From NCBI GenBank assembly GCA_023402395.1, contig JAEYGI010000040.1, positions 248,001-312,000 on the forward strand: DNA of 64,000 bases, given 5' to 3'. Source of the DNA: Bacillota bacterium. GTDB taxonomy: Bacteria > Bacillota > UBA4882 > UBA8346. Shown here one piece after another: positions 33,907 through 43,643 of this stretch. The position numbers and the translations under genes are program-made. Numbering within the stretch: position 1 is the stretch's first letter; every line of letters begins with the position of its first letter. The notes under the pieces were generated by a model. It was not told where the DNA came from, did no database searches, and worked only from the letters and a program-made list of their open reading frames with translations.

Positions 33907-34729
33907 ATCCGTCTATCTGTTGCTTCTGCCCGGCCTACTTGTCGTCACCTTGTTTCTGATCGTCCCGCTCTTTGCGACGGTGGCCATGACCTTTCAGGGG
34001 GAACGCGGCTTCAGCCTTGCCCGCTATCTCGCTTTCTTTGGCGATGAGTATTATCTCCGGATCTATCTGCGGACGCTGCGGCTCTCCTTGATCGCGACAG
34101 GGATCTCTGTGGTGGCCGGCTTTCCGACCGCCTATTACATATCCAAGTCCGGCAAGAATCTGAAGGCCATCTTTACCATCCTGGCGGTTTTCCCCCTTCT
34201 GACCAGCCCGGTGGTGCGCAGTTTCAGCTGGATGGTGGTGCTGGGCAAGTTCGGCCTGGTTAACAACGCCCTGGTGGGGTTGAAGCTGGTCGATGAGCCG
34301 CTGAAACTGTTGTACAATGAGTTCGCCATCGTTGTCGGCTTTGTCAATCTGTTTTTGCCGCTGATGATCATGTCGTTGATCGGGGTGATGGAGAATATTG
34401 ATCACGATTTGGTGGAAGCGGCCGAAAGTTTGGGTGCGTCCAAGCTGCGCTCCTTCTTAAAAGTGGTCCTGCCTTTGAGTGTTCCGGGTTTGATTGTGGG
34501 CAGCATCCTGGTGTTCACCGGCAGCTTTACCGCGTATACCACCCCGCAGTTGCTGGGTGGCAATCGCTCCAGAGTCCTGGCCACTTTGATCTATCAAAAC
34601 GCCATGACTCTCTCCGATTGGAACGGCGCCGCCGTGATCGCCACGGTGATGTTCCTGACCACGCTCCTGGTCAGCGCGGTGATCAATCGCTGCGCCGACC
34701 GGCTGCAACGAAGGGGTGGCTTATCATGA
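33896..34729 (+). CDS. ABC transporter permease, PotB-like
   Basis: 277 residues from the ATG that overlaps the lacI stop by 11 bases. Six membrane segments, with the permease EAA loop (LVEAAESLGASKLRSFLKVV followed by LP). First of two permeases of a spermidine/putrescine-type (POPT family) importer. Coupled to the next gene by a 4-base overlap. Confidence 0.93.
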   Translation: MRSKSVYLLLLPGLLVVTLFLIVPLFATVAMTFQGERGFSLARYLAFFGDEYYLRIYLRTLRLSLIATGISVVAGFPTAYYISKSGKNLKAIFTILAVFPLLTSPVVRSFSWMVVLGKFGLVNNALVGLKLVDEPLKLLYNEFAIVVGFVNLFLPLMIMSLIGVMENIDHDLVEAAESLGASKLRSFLKVVLPLSVPGLIVGSILVFTGSFTAYTTPQLLGGNRSRVLATLIYQNAMTLSDWNGAAVIATVMFLTTLLVSAVINRCADRLQRRGGLS

Positions 34730-35505
34730 AAAATAAAGGACTGGCGCTATTTACCGGTCTAGTCTATGCGTTTCTCCTGTTTCCGCTGGTCATCACCACG
34801 GTGGCCGGCTTCGGCAAGGAATCCTATTTGACCTTCCCGCCCAGTGGTTTCTCCTTGCGCTGGATTGAAAACATTTTCCGGGTGGAAATGTTCATGAAGA
34901 CTTTCGTGATCAGCCTGGAACTGGCGGCCTTTGGTACGTTCATCGCCTTTCTGGCGGGGTTGCCGGCGGCCTACGCCTTAAGCCGTTATGACTTCAAGGG
35001 CAAGGGATTGCTGAAGGGCCTGTTCATGTCGCCGGTGCTGGTACCCGGGATCGTGCTCGGTTTTTCCTTGTTAAAGCTACTCGTCGCCCAACTGGGCTTG
35101 CCGGTTTTTCCCAGCCTGTTATTGGGACACACCGTGGTCATCCTGCCGTATATCATCCGGGTGATCTCCTCAAGCCTTGACAATCTGGATTACTCCATCG
35201 AGGAGTGTGCCGTGTCGCTAGGCGCCGACCGGGTCAAAACCTTCTTCCTGATCGTCCTGCCCAACATCACTTCCGGAGTGATCGCTTCGTTTATTCTGGC
35301 GTTCATCAATTCGTTCAACAATGTTCCGGTATCGGTCTTTCTGACCGGCCCGGGCGTAAGTACCCTGCCGATTCAGATGATGAGCTACGTGGAGTATTAT
35401 TTCGATCCCACCATCGCCGCGCTGTCAGTGGTGTTGATGGCGATGACCGCGGTGCTGATGTACATCGTGGAGCGGACCTTGGGCCTGAACATTATCGCCA
35501 AATGA
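34726..35505 (+). CDS. ABC transporter permease, PotC-like
   Basis: 259 residues from the ATG overlapping the previous stop (ATGA). Six membrane segments and EAA loop (IEECAVSLGADRVKTFFLIV). Pairs with the PotB-like protein as the heterodimeric channel. Confidence 0.93.
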   Translation: MKNKGLALFTGLVYAFLLFPLVITTVAGFGKESYLTFPPSGFSLRWIENIFRVEMFMKTFVISLELAAFGTFIAFLAGLPAAYALSRYDFKGKGLLKGLFMSPVLVPGIVLGFSLLKLLVAQLGLPVFPSLLLGHTVVILPYIIRVISSSLDNLDYSIEECAVSLGADRVKTFFLIVLPNITSGVIASFILAFINSFNNVPVSVFLTGPGVSTLPIQMMSYVEYYFDPTIAALSVVLMAMTAVLMYIVERTLGLNIIAK

Positions 35506-35625
35506 GACAAGGAAAGATTTCCTGTTTTTGAGAATGGGATCAATTAAATAGTTTTGAGGAACGAAAAACACAAGTTGATTTCAGGGAATAAAGGGTTCTC
35601 TCTGAAACAGGTGGGGGATGGAACG

Positions 35626-36675
35626 ATGAGTTTATTGGCATTACAAGATTTGGAGGTCGCTTACGGCAATCATGTCGTATTGCAGCACCTGAACTTGTCC
35701 ATCGAACAGGGGGAACTGGTAGCGCTTTTGGGTCCGAGCGGCTGCGGCAAGACCACTACCCTGCGAACGATCGCCGGCTTTATCCAGGCCCGGTCCGGCC
35801 GGTTTCTCTTCGATGGCAAAGATTACACCCGGGTCCCGGTACACAAGCGGAACTTCGGTTTCGTTTTTCAAAGTTATGCGCTATTTCCCCATTTGAATAT
35901 CTTCGATAACATCGGTTTCGGCCTGAAGATGCGGAAGATCGCCAGGGCGGAAGCGGAGCGGCGGATCCGGGAGATTCTGGCCATCGTTGATCTGCAGGAA
36001 TATGCCAAACGTTATCCCAAGGAACTCTCGGGCGGGCAGCGACAGCGGGTCGCTTTGGCCCGGGCACTGGTGATCAACCCGGACCTGCTCCTCTTTGACG
36101 AGCCGTTGAGCAACCTCGACGCCAAACTGCGGGTCAAGATGCGGGTGGAGATCAAGCGGATCCAGCAAGAATTGAAGATCACTTCGGTTTATGTCACTCA
36201 CGACCAGGAGGAATGTTTCTCCATCTCTGACAAGGTCGCGATCATGAACGGTGGCGTCATCGAGCAGTTGGACAGTCCGCAAAATATCTACAAGGCGCCG
36301 GCCACCGAATTTGTGGCCAGATTTGTCGGGTTTGAAAACTTTATCGAGCTGGAACGGAGGGAGGGCGACGCTACGGCGGCCTGTTATGTTTCGCCTCTCG
36401 GCCACCGCTTCATCGTCCAGGGTAATCAGGGCCACGGTCCGGATCGCTGTAAAGGCGCGATCCGTCCCGATGAGATAATGATTTGGAACCGGGGTGATGC
36501 CTCCGCGAGCAACACGGTCGAGGGAACCATCGGGATCAGTACGTTCCTGGGCAAGCAGTATCAGTATCTTGTCGACACCAAGCTGGGTTCGCTGGTCGTC
36601 AACAGCGCCGATCTGTATCAGCCGGGGGAAACGGTACTGCTGAGCCTGGCCAAAGAAAAAATTATTTTAGTATAA
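35626..36675 (+). CDS. ABC transporter ATP-binding protein, PotA-like
   Basis: 349 residues from the ATG after GGGGGAT. Walker A GPSGCGKTT, Q-loop VFQSYALFPHLN, signature LSGGQRQR, Walker B LLLFDEPLSNLDAKLR, H-loop YVTHDQEE, and a C-terminal TOBE domain (IRPDEIMIW, STFLGKQYQYLV). In the same direction as the permeases, 120 bases downstream, with AT-rich sequence between. Confidence 0.95.
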   Translation: MSLLALQDLEVAYGNHVVLQHLNLSIEQGELVALLGPSGCGKTTTLRTIAGFIQARSGRFLFDGKDYTRVPVHKRNFGFVFQSYALFPHLNIFDNIGFGLKMRKIARAEAERRIREILAIVDLQEYAKRYPKELSGGQRQRVALARALVINPDLLLFDEPLSNLDAKLRVKMRVEIKRIQQELKITSVYVTHDQEECFSISDKVAIMNGGVIEQLDSPQNIYKAPATEFVARFVGFENFIELERREGDATAACYVSPLGHRFIVQGNQGHGPDRCKGAIRPDEIMIWNRGDASASNTVEGTIGISTFLGKQYQYLVDTKLGSLVVNSADLYQPGETVLLSLAKEKIILV

Positions 36676-36689
36676 GAGAGGTGCGCGAA

Positions 36690-37730
36690 ATGAAAAAAGT
36701 GCTTGGTTGGCTGTTAGGTTTGCTGGTATTGACCGGTGCGTTGGGAGGGGTCTTTGCCGCGAGTGAGCAGCGGACATTGGTCCTTTCCACCTGGGGTTAC
36801 AATGAAGATCAGTTCCGCAAGAATGTTTTCGGCCCCTTTGAGAAGGAGAACAACGTCAAGATCGTGCTCGAAGTCGGAAATAATGGTGAGCGTCTGAACC
36901 GGCTGAAACTGATGAAGAACAGCCCGGTCGACGTGATCACGCTGGCGGAATCGTATGCGCTGGATGGCGCCAAAGCTGGACTCTTCGAGAAGATCGACGG
37001 CCGGAAAATCCCCAATTTGAACGATATTTACGATATAGCCAAACAGCCGGTGAAAGAGGGTTATGGTCCAGCCTACACCATGAACCGGACCGGTATTATC
37101 TACGACGCTAAGGCGATCGCCAAACCGATCCAGTCTTGGGCCGATCTCTGGCGGCCGGAATTGAAACAGAAGATCACGATTCCCGACATCACCATCACCT
37201 CGGGCCCCGCCATGATCCAAGCGGGAGCCATCAAGGCCGGCACTACCATTGCCAAGGGTGACGCTAAAGCCTTTACGCAGTTGACTGCTTTAAAACCGAA
37301 TGTGGTGAAGATCTATACCAAATCCTCGGATCTGAACAACCTGTTCATCCAGAGGGAAGTGGTGGTCGGCGTCGGCCTGGACTTCGCTTTCCCCAAGATC
37401 AAGGAGGCCATTCCCAGCGCGGTTTATGTCGACCCGAAAGAAGGCTCGGTGGCGAACCGGAACACCATCAATATTGTTAAGGGATCCAAGAATATCGATT
37501 TGGCCTACAAATTCATTGACTGGTGGCTGAGCGAGAAGGTCCAGAAAGCCAATGCCCTCGACAAGCTGGACTCGCCGGTCAATAAGAAGGTCGTCTTGAG
37601 TGAGCAGGAGGCGGAAGGGTTGACCTATGGGGAGAAGGTATTCAAGAATATGCAGACTCTGGACTTCAGTTACATTAATGGCGTGATGCCGAAATGGATT
37701 CAACGCTGGAACGAGGAGATCGCGGATTAA
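36690..37730 (+). CDS. ABC transporter substrate-binding protein, PotD/SBP_bac_8-like
   Basis: 346 residues from the ATG with GAGAGGTG upstream. Signal peptide about 1-23 (LLGLLVLTGALGGVFA). The mature part (LVLSTWGYNEDQF, SPVDVITLAESYALDGAKAG, YGPAYTMNRTGIIYDAKAI, SWADLWRPELKQKITIPD) is the type 2 binding-protein fold of the spermidine/iron/thiamine group. There is no lipobox Cys, so it is probably free in a periplasm, again fitting a diderm. Cargo inferred from neighbours: adenine, another purine or a nucleoside, rather than a polyamine. Confidence 0.9.
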   Translation: MKKVLGWLLGLLVLTGALGGVFAASEQRTLVLSTWGYNEDQFRKNVFGPFEKENNVKIVLEVGNNGERLNRLKLMKNSPVDVITLAESYALDGAKAGLFEKIDGRKIPNLNDIYDIAKQPVKEGYGPAYTMNRTGIIYDAKAIAKPIQSWADLWRPELKQKITIPDITITSGPAMIQAGAIKAGTTIAKGDAKAFTQLTALKPNVVKIYTKSSDLNNLFIQREVVVGVGLDFAFPKIKEAIPSAVYVDPKEGSVANRNTINIVKGSKNIDLAYKFIDWWLSEKVQKANALDKLDSPVNKKVVLSEQEAEGLTYGEKVFKNMQTLDFSYINGVMPKWIQRWNEEIAD

Positions 37731-37764
37731 CGATGCTCTTGGGACCGGTTTATGAAATGAAATG

Positions 37765-37789
37765 ACTCCCGCAGCTTTGCTGCGGGAGT
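37765..37789 (+). terminator. Hairpin between the ABC operon and adenine deaminase gene
   Basis: An 11-bp GC-rich stem ACTCCCGCAGC/GCTGCGGGAGT with a 3-base loop, followed only by TTCGCC. Probably partial termination or mRNA 3-prime protection. Confidence 0.6.
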
Positions 37790-37862
37790 TTCGCCGGGGG
37801 CCGTTCTTCGCGTTTTGGCTTGAAATCGGGGGAGCGGTTTCCCGGCAAAGGAGATGACATCT

Positions 37863-39596
37863 TTGGAGACGATGGATCTGCTGATCCAAGGCGGTCAAGT
37901 ATTCAATGCCTATTTAAAACGGTTTGTCGCGGCGGACATTGTCGTTGACGCCGGCCGGATCGTTTTCGTAGGCGACGCCAGGCCAATGGGCCTGGAATAC
38001 CGGCAGATTGTCGCTGCGGGCGGAAAGCATATCGTTCCGGGATTGATCGACATTCACATGCATATCGAGAGTTCGATGGCCACGCCGCGAGCGTTCGCCG
38101 CTGCCATCGTCAAGCACGGCGTGACCACCATCGTCTCCGAGCCCCATGAACTGGCCAACGTCTTCGGCCTTGCCGGAGTCCGGGCGATGATCGCGGCCGG
38201 GGCCGGCGCGGCGGTGGATATCTTTTATGCCGCGCCCAGTTCGGTGCCATCGACGTCGGAGGAGTTCGAGACCACCGGCGGCGTCATCGACCAAGCGGAT
38301 CTGGCCGAATTGCTCGCCGACGACCGGGTCATCTGCCTCGGCGAGGTGATGAACTGCTATGACATCATCCATGGGTCGGGAACCAAGACCCAACGGCTGC
38401 TGAGTTTCTTCCGGGAGAATTACGGCGAACTGCCCATCGAAGGCCACTGCGCCAAGGTTGAAGGCTGGGGATTGGCCAAGGTGTTGGCGGCCGGGGTCAC
38501 CTCCGACCATACGCAGCAGACCGTGGCCGGTCTGGCCGAGAAGATCGCGGCCGGGATGTTTATTGAGATTCAGGAGAAGTCATTGCTCCCGGAGGTCGTG
38601 GCTTATATAGTGGATAATGGGCTGTACGAGCAGATCGCGTTGGTGACCGACGACGTGATGGCCGACAAGCTGGTTCGTGAAGGGCATCTGGACCGGCTGG
38701 TGCAAAAGGCGATCGCCCTGGGAATGCCGGCGGAAATGGCGATCTACTGCGCCACCTATACCCCGGCCCGCCGGATGAACCGGACTGACCGGGGCAGCAT
38801 TGCTCCGGGACGAATCGCCGATCTTATCATTCTGTCCGATCGCGACGCGTTCGTCATCGAACGGGTCTATAAACGGGGCGTGGTAGCTTATGATGCCAAT
38901 GTTCCCGCGTCACCGGCCGCTGTAGCCGAAACGACCCGGTGTTTTCCAGAATCATTCTATCACAGCATCCGACGGAACCCGATCACTGCCGAAGACCTCC
39001 GGATCCGGGCCGGAATCGCCGAAGGCGCGGCCCGGTGCCGGATAATCGGGGTCCGGGACGGCACTACCGTCACCGAGGAGATCATCGCCGCAGTCCCCGT
39101 CCGCGACGGATATCTGGATTGGGAAGCTTCTCCCTACTGCCTGATCGCGGTCTTTGAGCGTTACGGGAAAAACAATAATCTGGGGCTGGGGCTGATCTCC
39201 GGGGCAACCATCCGGAGCGGAGCGGTAGCGACCTCGTATGCTCACGACCATCATAATATCCTGGCTGTCGGCAAAAACGCGGCCGATCTGGTCCAGGCGG
39301 TCAATACGGTCATTAAGAGTCAGGGTGGTTATTACGTGGTGGAGGACGGCCGGGTGCTGGCCGGGATTGAGCTGCCGATCGGCGGTATTCTCGCCGCGGG
39401 GGATATGGAAAGCATCGGCCGGGATCTGGCCGGGGTCACGGCGGCGATGCGCCGCTTGGGATATCGCCATGCCAACCCGGTGATGTCGCTCAGCACCAAC
39501 AGCCTGCCGGTCAGCCCGTTGTTGAAGATCACGGACCGGGGCCTGATTCGCTTCGATCAACGAAAAATCGTCAAACTTTTTATGGAGGAAACCTAA
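37863..39596 (+). CDS. ade: Adenine deaminase
   Basis: 577 residues from TTG (AAAGGAG 9 bases upstream); an ATG at 37854 abuts the site and one at 37872 has weaker spacing. Amidohydrolase fold: N-terminal composite domain (LLIQGGQVFNAYLKRFVAAD), metal motif IDIHMHIESSMATP, EPHELANVFG, GHCAKVEGW, LVTDDVMADKL, CATYTPARRM, and the C-terminal adenine deaminase domain (NNNLGLGLISGATIR, SYAHDHHNILAVG, VVEDGRVLAGIELPIGGI). Length and motifs match bacterial Ade, which converts adenine to hypoxanthine and ammonia. The nucleoside phosphorylase gene starts at the very next base. Confidence 0.96.
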   Translation: METMDLLIQGGQVFNAYLKRFVAADIVVDAGRIVFVGDARPMGLEYRQIVAAGGKHIVPGLIDIHMHIESSMATPRAFAAAIVKHGVTTIVSEPHELANVFGLAGVRAMIAAGAGAAVDIFYAAPSSVPSTSEEFETTGGVIDQADLAELLADDRVICLGEVMNCYDIIHGSGTKTQRLLSFFRENYGELPIEGHCAKVEGWGLAKVLAAGVTSDHTQQTVAGLAEKIAAGMFIEIQEKSLLPEVVAYIVDNGLYEQIALVTDDVMADKLVREGHLDRLVQKAIALGMPAEMAIYCATYTPARRMNRTDRGSIAPGRIADLIILSDRDAFVIERVYKRGVVAYDANVPASPAAVAETTRCFPESFYHSIRRNPITAEDLRIRAGIAEGAARCRIIGVRDGTTVTEEIIAAVPVRDGYLDWEASPYCLIAVFERYGKNNNLGLGLISGATIRSGAVATSYAHDHHNILAVGKNAADLVQAVNTVIKSQGGYYVVEDGRVLAGIELPIGGILAAGDMESIGRDLAGVTAAMRRLGYRHANPVMSLSTNSLPVSPLLKITDRGLIRFDQRKIVKLFMEET

Positions 39597-40349
39597 GTGG
39601 CATACGATCCGACGTTACAGAAACATATCCGCTGCCAAAAAGGGGATGTCGCGGAATATGTCATGATCCCGGGCGACCCGGCCCGGGCCGAGCGCATCGC
39701 CCGGCAGTTCGACAGCTATCAGAAGGTCGCTGAAAACCGTGAGTATGTGGTATATACCGGCGTCAAGGACAGGGTTAGGCTCAGCGTCTGTTCGACCGGG
39801 ATTGGCGGTCCGTCAACGGCCATCGCCATTGAGGAACTGGCCCGGATTGGCGCCCATACCTTCATCCGGGTCGGGTCGGCCGGCGGCCGTAAGGAAAATA
39901 TTCCGGTCGGCAGCGTGGTGGTGGTGAACGCCGCCATCAAGGGCGACGGCACCAGCAATGCTTATCTGCCGGGCATCTATCCGGCGGTGGCCACGGTGGA
40001 AGTTACCCAAGCGCTGCTGGATTCGGCCAAGGAAGCGCTGGCTGGCGAGGCTTGCTTCACTGGCGTCAGCTTCACCCGGGACGCCTATTATGTCCAGAAC
40101 CGCGAACTCAATGAGATCTTCAAGGAGACCGAGGCAGCGGTCTCGGAGATGGAATGCGCCACGGTTTTTACGGTGGGAGCGTTGCGGGGCCTCCGGACCG
40201 GCGCGATTGTCGGGACCGACTCCAATATTTTTTTGCAAAAACAATTGACGCTTGAAGAAAAAGACGCGCTTTACCAGAAAGCCGAGCAGAAAACGATCGC
40301 CATCGCCATCGCCGCCCTTCTGAAGCTGGCCAAAGCCGATCGGGACTGA
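39597..40349 (+). CDS. Nucleoside phosphorylase (uridine phosphorylase type)
   Basis: 250 residues, GTG start immediately after the ade stop, with GGAGG inside the end of ade. Motifs of the PNP/UDP family: YVMIPGDPARAERIARQF, CSTGIGGPSTAIAIEELARIG, FIRVGSAGG, and the substrate-binding MECATVFTVG. It cleaves nucleosides with phosphate to base plus ribose-1-phosphate. The fold is closest to uridine phosphorylase, but the link to adenine deaminase suggests activity on purine nucleosides; specificity needs assay. Confidence 0.9.
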   Translation: MAYDPTLQKHIRCQKGDVAEYVMIPGDPARAERIARQFDSYQKVAENREYVVYTGVKDRVRLSVCSTGIGGPSTAIAIEELARIGAHTFIRVGSAGGRKENIPVGSVVVVNAAIKGDGTSNAYLPGIYPAVATVEVTQALLDSAKEALAGEACFTGVSFTRDAYYVQNRELNEIFKETEAAVSEMECATVFTVGALRGLRTGAIVGTDSNIFLQKQLTLEEKDALYQKAEQKTIAIAIAALLKLAKADRD

Positions 40350-40444
40350 GCCGAGCCGGGTAATCGGGAAGATTTCATGGCCAATCCGGTCGATTTTATG
40401 ATCACCAATACTTAGAACCGATAAGTTGCTTGGCGACGCTCAAT

Positions 40445-41341
40445 TCAGGGCTGGGTTTGGAGTTTTATTTTCACCGACGATGCGTATTCCGAAGGAGTCA
40501 TATCCGTCACTTCTTTAAACCGCCGGGTGAAGTGCTGCAGGGAGGAAAAACCTAATTTTGCCGCGATTTCCGTGAAGTTATATTGCCCCTCCCGGATCAG
40601 TTTTTTGGCGGTTTCGATTTTTAACGTTTTAAAATACTCCATCACACCGATACCGGTTTTTTCTTTAAAAACCATTTTCAAATTCGTCTTGCTTAAATTG
40701 GAGAAAAGGCATATATCCTCAAAACGGAGGTTTTTTGCCACATTTTCATTCAGATAATGAATGATTTTTTTGGTTATATCTTCATTCGCTCTTTCCTTAG
40801 CGATCGAAGAAAGCCGCTGCTCCTTGCGGAGGCCGTCGCCTTTACGAACTAGTGATATCAATAACAGTTCCAGGTAGATTTGGATTAATTGCTCGCACCC
40901 AAACGGCGGGTGGCTTTTTTTCTCTAATTTTTTTAAGGACGGGAGATTTAAGGGAGAAGAGAATGCTTCTTGAGCTTCGCGGATGATCTGGGCAAGCAGG
41001 TTTTTTTCATAGTCTCCAATTGTAACGATTTTGTCTTCAAAAAATTTCATCGCCCTGGACCGGCATTCAAAAGCGATAACCACCAAATTGGGGGCAGTTT
41101 TTCCGTTTGCCCAAAGATTATGAAATTCATTGGGCTTATGAAAAATCATCTCGCCTTGCTTCAATTTATATTCGCGGATATCCGCTCTGACTTCAACTTC
41201 ACCTTTATCGACGTACAGGAATTCCCAAAAGTCATGCTGTTCACCTTCATACAGATAATCTTTGGCATATTCGAAATAATGAATCGTAACGATTCGTTGG
41301 ATGGGGATCTCTTTCGTTAGAAGGGTTTTGACATAATCCAT
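40445..41341 (-). CDS. AraC family transcriptional regulator with cupin sensor
   Basis: 298 residues. N-terminal cupin-like sensor (YEGEQHDFWEFLYVDKGEVEVR, LKQGEMIFHKPNEFHNL), C-terminal double HTH (DICLFSNLSKTNLKMVFKEK, FTEIAAKLGFSSLQHFTRRF with KEVTDMTPSEY). Divergent from galE across a 187-base gap, so it likely controls the galE-onward genes in response to a sugar. The ATG has AAGGAG 6 bases upstream. Confidence 0.94.
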   Translation of the reverse strand: MDYVKTLLTKEIPIQRIVTIHYFEYAKDYLYEGEQHDFWEFLYVDKGEVEVRADIREYKLKQGEMIFHKPNEFHNLWANGKTAPNLVVIAFECRSRAMKFFEDKIVTIGDYEKNLLAQIIREAQEAFSSPLNLPSLKKLEKKSHPPFGCEQLIQIYLELLLISLVRKGDGLRKEQRLSSIAKERANEDITKKIIHYLNENVAKNLRFEDICLFSNLSKTNLKMVFKEKTGIGVMEYFKTLKIETAKKLIREGQYNFTEIAAKLGFSSLQHFTRRFKEVTDMTPSEYASSVKIKLQTQP

Positions 41342-41528
41342 GAAGACTCCTTCGTTGATTGGTATCTCAATTATAAGTGAGAAACCGAAAGACCTGAGCT
41401 GGCAAAAAGTATAAAAAAAGCGACCATTTTGCTAAAGACTGCGAAAAGAAAAATTAATACAATATTCCTGAACGAACGCTGTTTACTGCAGGGTACGCCT
41501 GCTGGAACAGAGAACCGGAGGTAACTAA

Positions 41529-42539
41529 ATGGCGATTTTAATTACCGGCGGGGCCGGCTATATTGGCAGCCATGCCTGTGTCGAGCTGTTGCAAGCGGGG
41601 TATGAAATTATTGTAGTCGATAATTTAATTAACAGCAAGCAAGAATCGTTGCGAAGGGTTAGAGAGATAACCGGCGGGGTGTTGAAGTTCTATCCGGTGG
41701 ACCTGCTTGACCGGAAAGCGGTCGACGATATTTTTACCCGTTCCTCCATCGACGCGGTGATTCATTTCGCCGGACTCAAAGCGGTCGGTGAATCAGTAGC
41801 CATGCCGTTGCGTTATTATCACAACAACATCACCGGCACATTGAACTTATGTGAGATAATGCAAGCGCACGGAGTTAAAAACCTGGTCTTCAGCTCATCG
41901 GCTACAGTATACGGGAATCCGCACCGGGTACCGATCGCGGAAGATTTTCCGCTTTCAACCACCAATCCTTACGGCAGTTCGAAACGGATGATCGAAGAAA
42001 TGCTGCGCGATTTGTACCGGGCCGACGAGTCCTGGAACATTGCAATTTTGCGTTATTTTAATCCGGTGGGTGCCCATCCCAGCGGCCGCCTTGGCGAAGA
42101 TCCGAACGGAATTCCGAACAACCTGCTTCCTTACATTGCTCAAGTAGCGGTCGGCAAACTGAAGGAACTGCAAGTATATGGCGATGATTACCCTACTCTC
42201 GACGGGACGGGGGTCAGGGATTATATTCATGTGGTTGATTTGGCGATAGGGCATTTGAAAGCCTTGGAAAAGTTACAGTCTGCGCCGGGGCTGGTCATCT
42301 ACAATCTCGGCACCGGCCGGGGCTATAGCGTTTTGGAAGTTATCGCCGCATTCGCCAAGGCCTGCGGTAGAGACATTCCGTACCGGATTGTGGGCCGCCG
42401 TCCGGGGGATATTGCGATTTGCTACGCTGATCCGTCCAAGGCCAGTCAAGAATTGAACTGGTCGGCGCGGCGCGGGCTTGAGGAAATGTGCGCCGATGCC
42501 TGGCGGTGGCAGTTTAATAATCCGAACGGTTACGAATAA
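41529..42539 (+). CDS. galE: UDP-glucose 4-epimerase
   Basis: 336 residues. NAD-binding TGGAGYIGSHACVELL, catalytic Ser in SSSATVYG, YxxxK motif YGSSKRM, and the substrate region FNPVGAHPSGRLGEDPNGIP typical of GalE. GGAGG precedes the ATG. Interconverts UDP-Glc/UDP-Gal, and many members also UDP-GlcNAc/UDP-GalNAc, which would suit the amino-sugar genes that follow. Confidence 0.96.
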   Translation: MAILITGGAGYIGSHACVELLQAGYEIIVVDNLINSKQESLRRVREITGGVLKFYPVDLLDRKAVDDIFTRSSIDAVIHFAGLKAVGESVAMPLRYYHNNITGTLNLCEIMQAHGVKNLVFSSSATVYGNPHRVPIAEDFPLSTTNPYGSSKRMIEEMLRDLYRADESWNIAILRYFNPVGAHPSGRLGEDPNGIPNNLLPYIAQVAVGKLKELQVYGDDYPTLDGTGVRDYIHVVDLAIGHLKALEKLQSAPGLVIYNLGTGRGYSVLEVIAAFAKACGRDIPYRIVGRRPGDIAICYADPSKASQELNWSARRGLEEMCADAWRWQFNNPNGYE

Positions 42540-42581
42540 ACTTCGGGTGTTAAGTGGCAATTTTTAGGAAAAGGGAGACGG

Positions 42582-43514
42582 ATGCTCATGGCCAATACCA
42601 CGCTGGTCGTGATGGCGGCCGGAATTGGCAGCCGTTACGGCGGGTTGAAACAGATTGATCCAGTCGGCCCCAACAATGAACTGATCATCGACTACTCGAT
42701 TTATGACGCAATTAACGCTGGCTTTGAGAAAGTTGTCTTTGTGATCAAAGAAGAGATGGAAGCGGCTTTTCGTGAACGGATTGGGAAGCGGATTGAAAAG
42801 CGGGTCGATACGGCTTATATCTATCAAAAACTCAGCGATCTTCCGGCCGGATTTCCCGTTCCCGAGGGAAGAGAGAAACCCTGGGGCACTGCTCACGCGG
42901 TGCTGAGCTGCAGGGAAGCGGTAGAGTCCCCCTTTGCGGTCATCAATGCGGATGATTTTTACGGGGCCGCCTCTTTTCAAGCGCTTGATAACTTCCTCAA
43001 AACCGCCGGGGATCGAGATGATATTGCTCAGTACTGCATGGTCGGCTTCATTTTGGAAAACACCCTGACTGAGAATGGTCATGTGGCGCGTGGCATCTGT
43101 ACGGTGGATCCCGACGGGTACCTGCGGGAGATTCACGAGCGGACCAGGATCGAAAAGTTTGGCGATATTATCCGGTATACCGAAGATGGCGATAATTGGG
43201 TCGTAATCCCCAAGGGCAGCACCGTTTCAATGAATATTTGGGGATTCACGCCGGGATTCTTTGCCCAACTGGAGGCCGGCTTTCTCGAATTTCTGGACCG
43301 GAACCAAGCTAATTTGCTGAAAGCGGAATACTTTTTGCCCGAAGTAGTCGGGAGTTTGCTGGTCCGGCGCCAAGCCCGGGTCAAAGTTTTAGCATCGTCG
43401 GAACGGTGGTATGGCGTAACCTACCGTCAAGACAAACCCCTGGTCAAAGGGGCCGTCTTTGACCTGATTCAGCGCGGGATCTATCCGGAAAATTTATGGG
43501 AGGGACAACGCTGA
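42582..43514 (+). CDS. Sugar phosphate nucleotidyltransferase
   Basis: 310 residues. NTP-transferase start VVMAAGIGSRYGGLKQID, KPWGTAHAVLSC, and metal-binding Asp pair in AVINADDFYG. This divergent group lacks the RmlA motif and occurs in Clostridia beside hexosamine or galactose genes. With GalE next door it probably makes UDP-sugar from the sugar 1-phosphate. GGGAGACGG precedes the first ATG; a second in-frame ATG follows two codons later. Confidence 0.88.
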   Translation: MLMANTTLVVMAAGIGSRYGGLKQIDPVGPNNELIIDYSIYDAINAGFEKVVFVIKEEMEAAFRERIGKRIEKRVDTAYIYQKLSDLPAGFPVPEGREKPWGTAHAVLSCREAVESPFAVINADDFYGAASFQALDNFLKTAGDRDDIAQYCMVGFILENTLTENGHVARGICTVDPDGYLREIHERTRIEKFGDIIRYTEDGDNWVVIPKGSTVSMNIWGFTPGFFAQLEAGFLEFLDRNQANLLKAEYFLPEVVGSLLVRRQARVKVLASSERWYGVTYRQDKPLVKGAVFDLIQRGIYPENLWEGQR

Positions 43515-43643
43515 ATTGGTTGTCTCGTTTAAGGGGTTTTCAGGACAGCGCTTAATCCACTGTTTGAACGGTTTCTTGATTCAATTCAAATTCCGTGAAC
43601 CGGATAGTAAGTGAATTTAAATGAACAATTCGGGGGGATTTTG

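Noticed and set aside
34864..34880. LacI-like operator TGAAAACATTTTC inside the second permease gene
   Set aside because: Lies in coding sequence and the right arm breaks the palindrome; probably chance.
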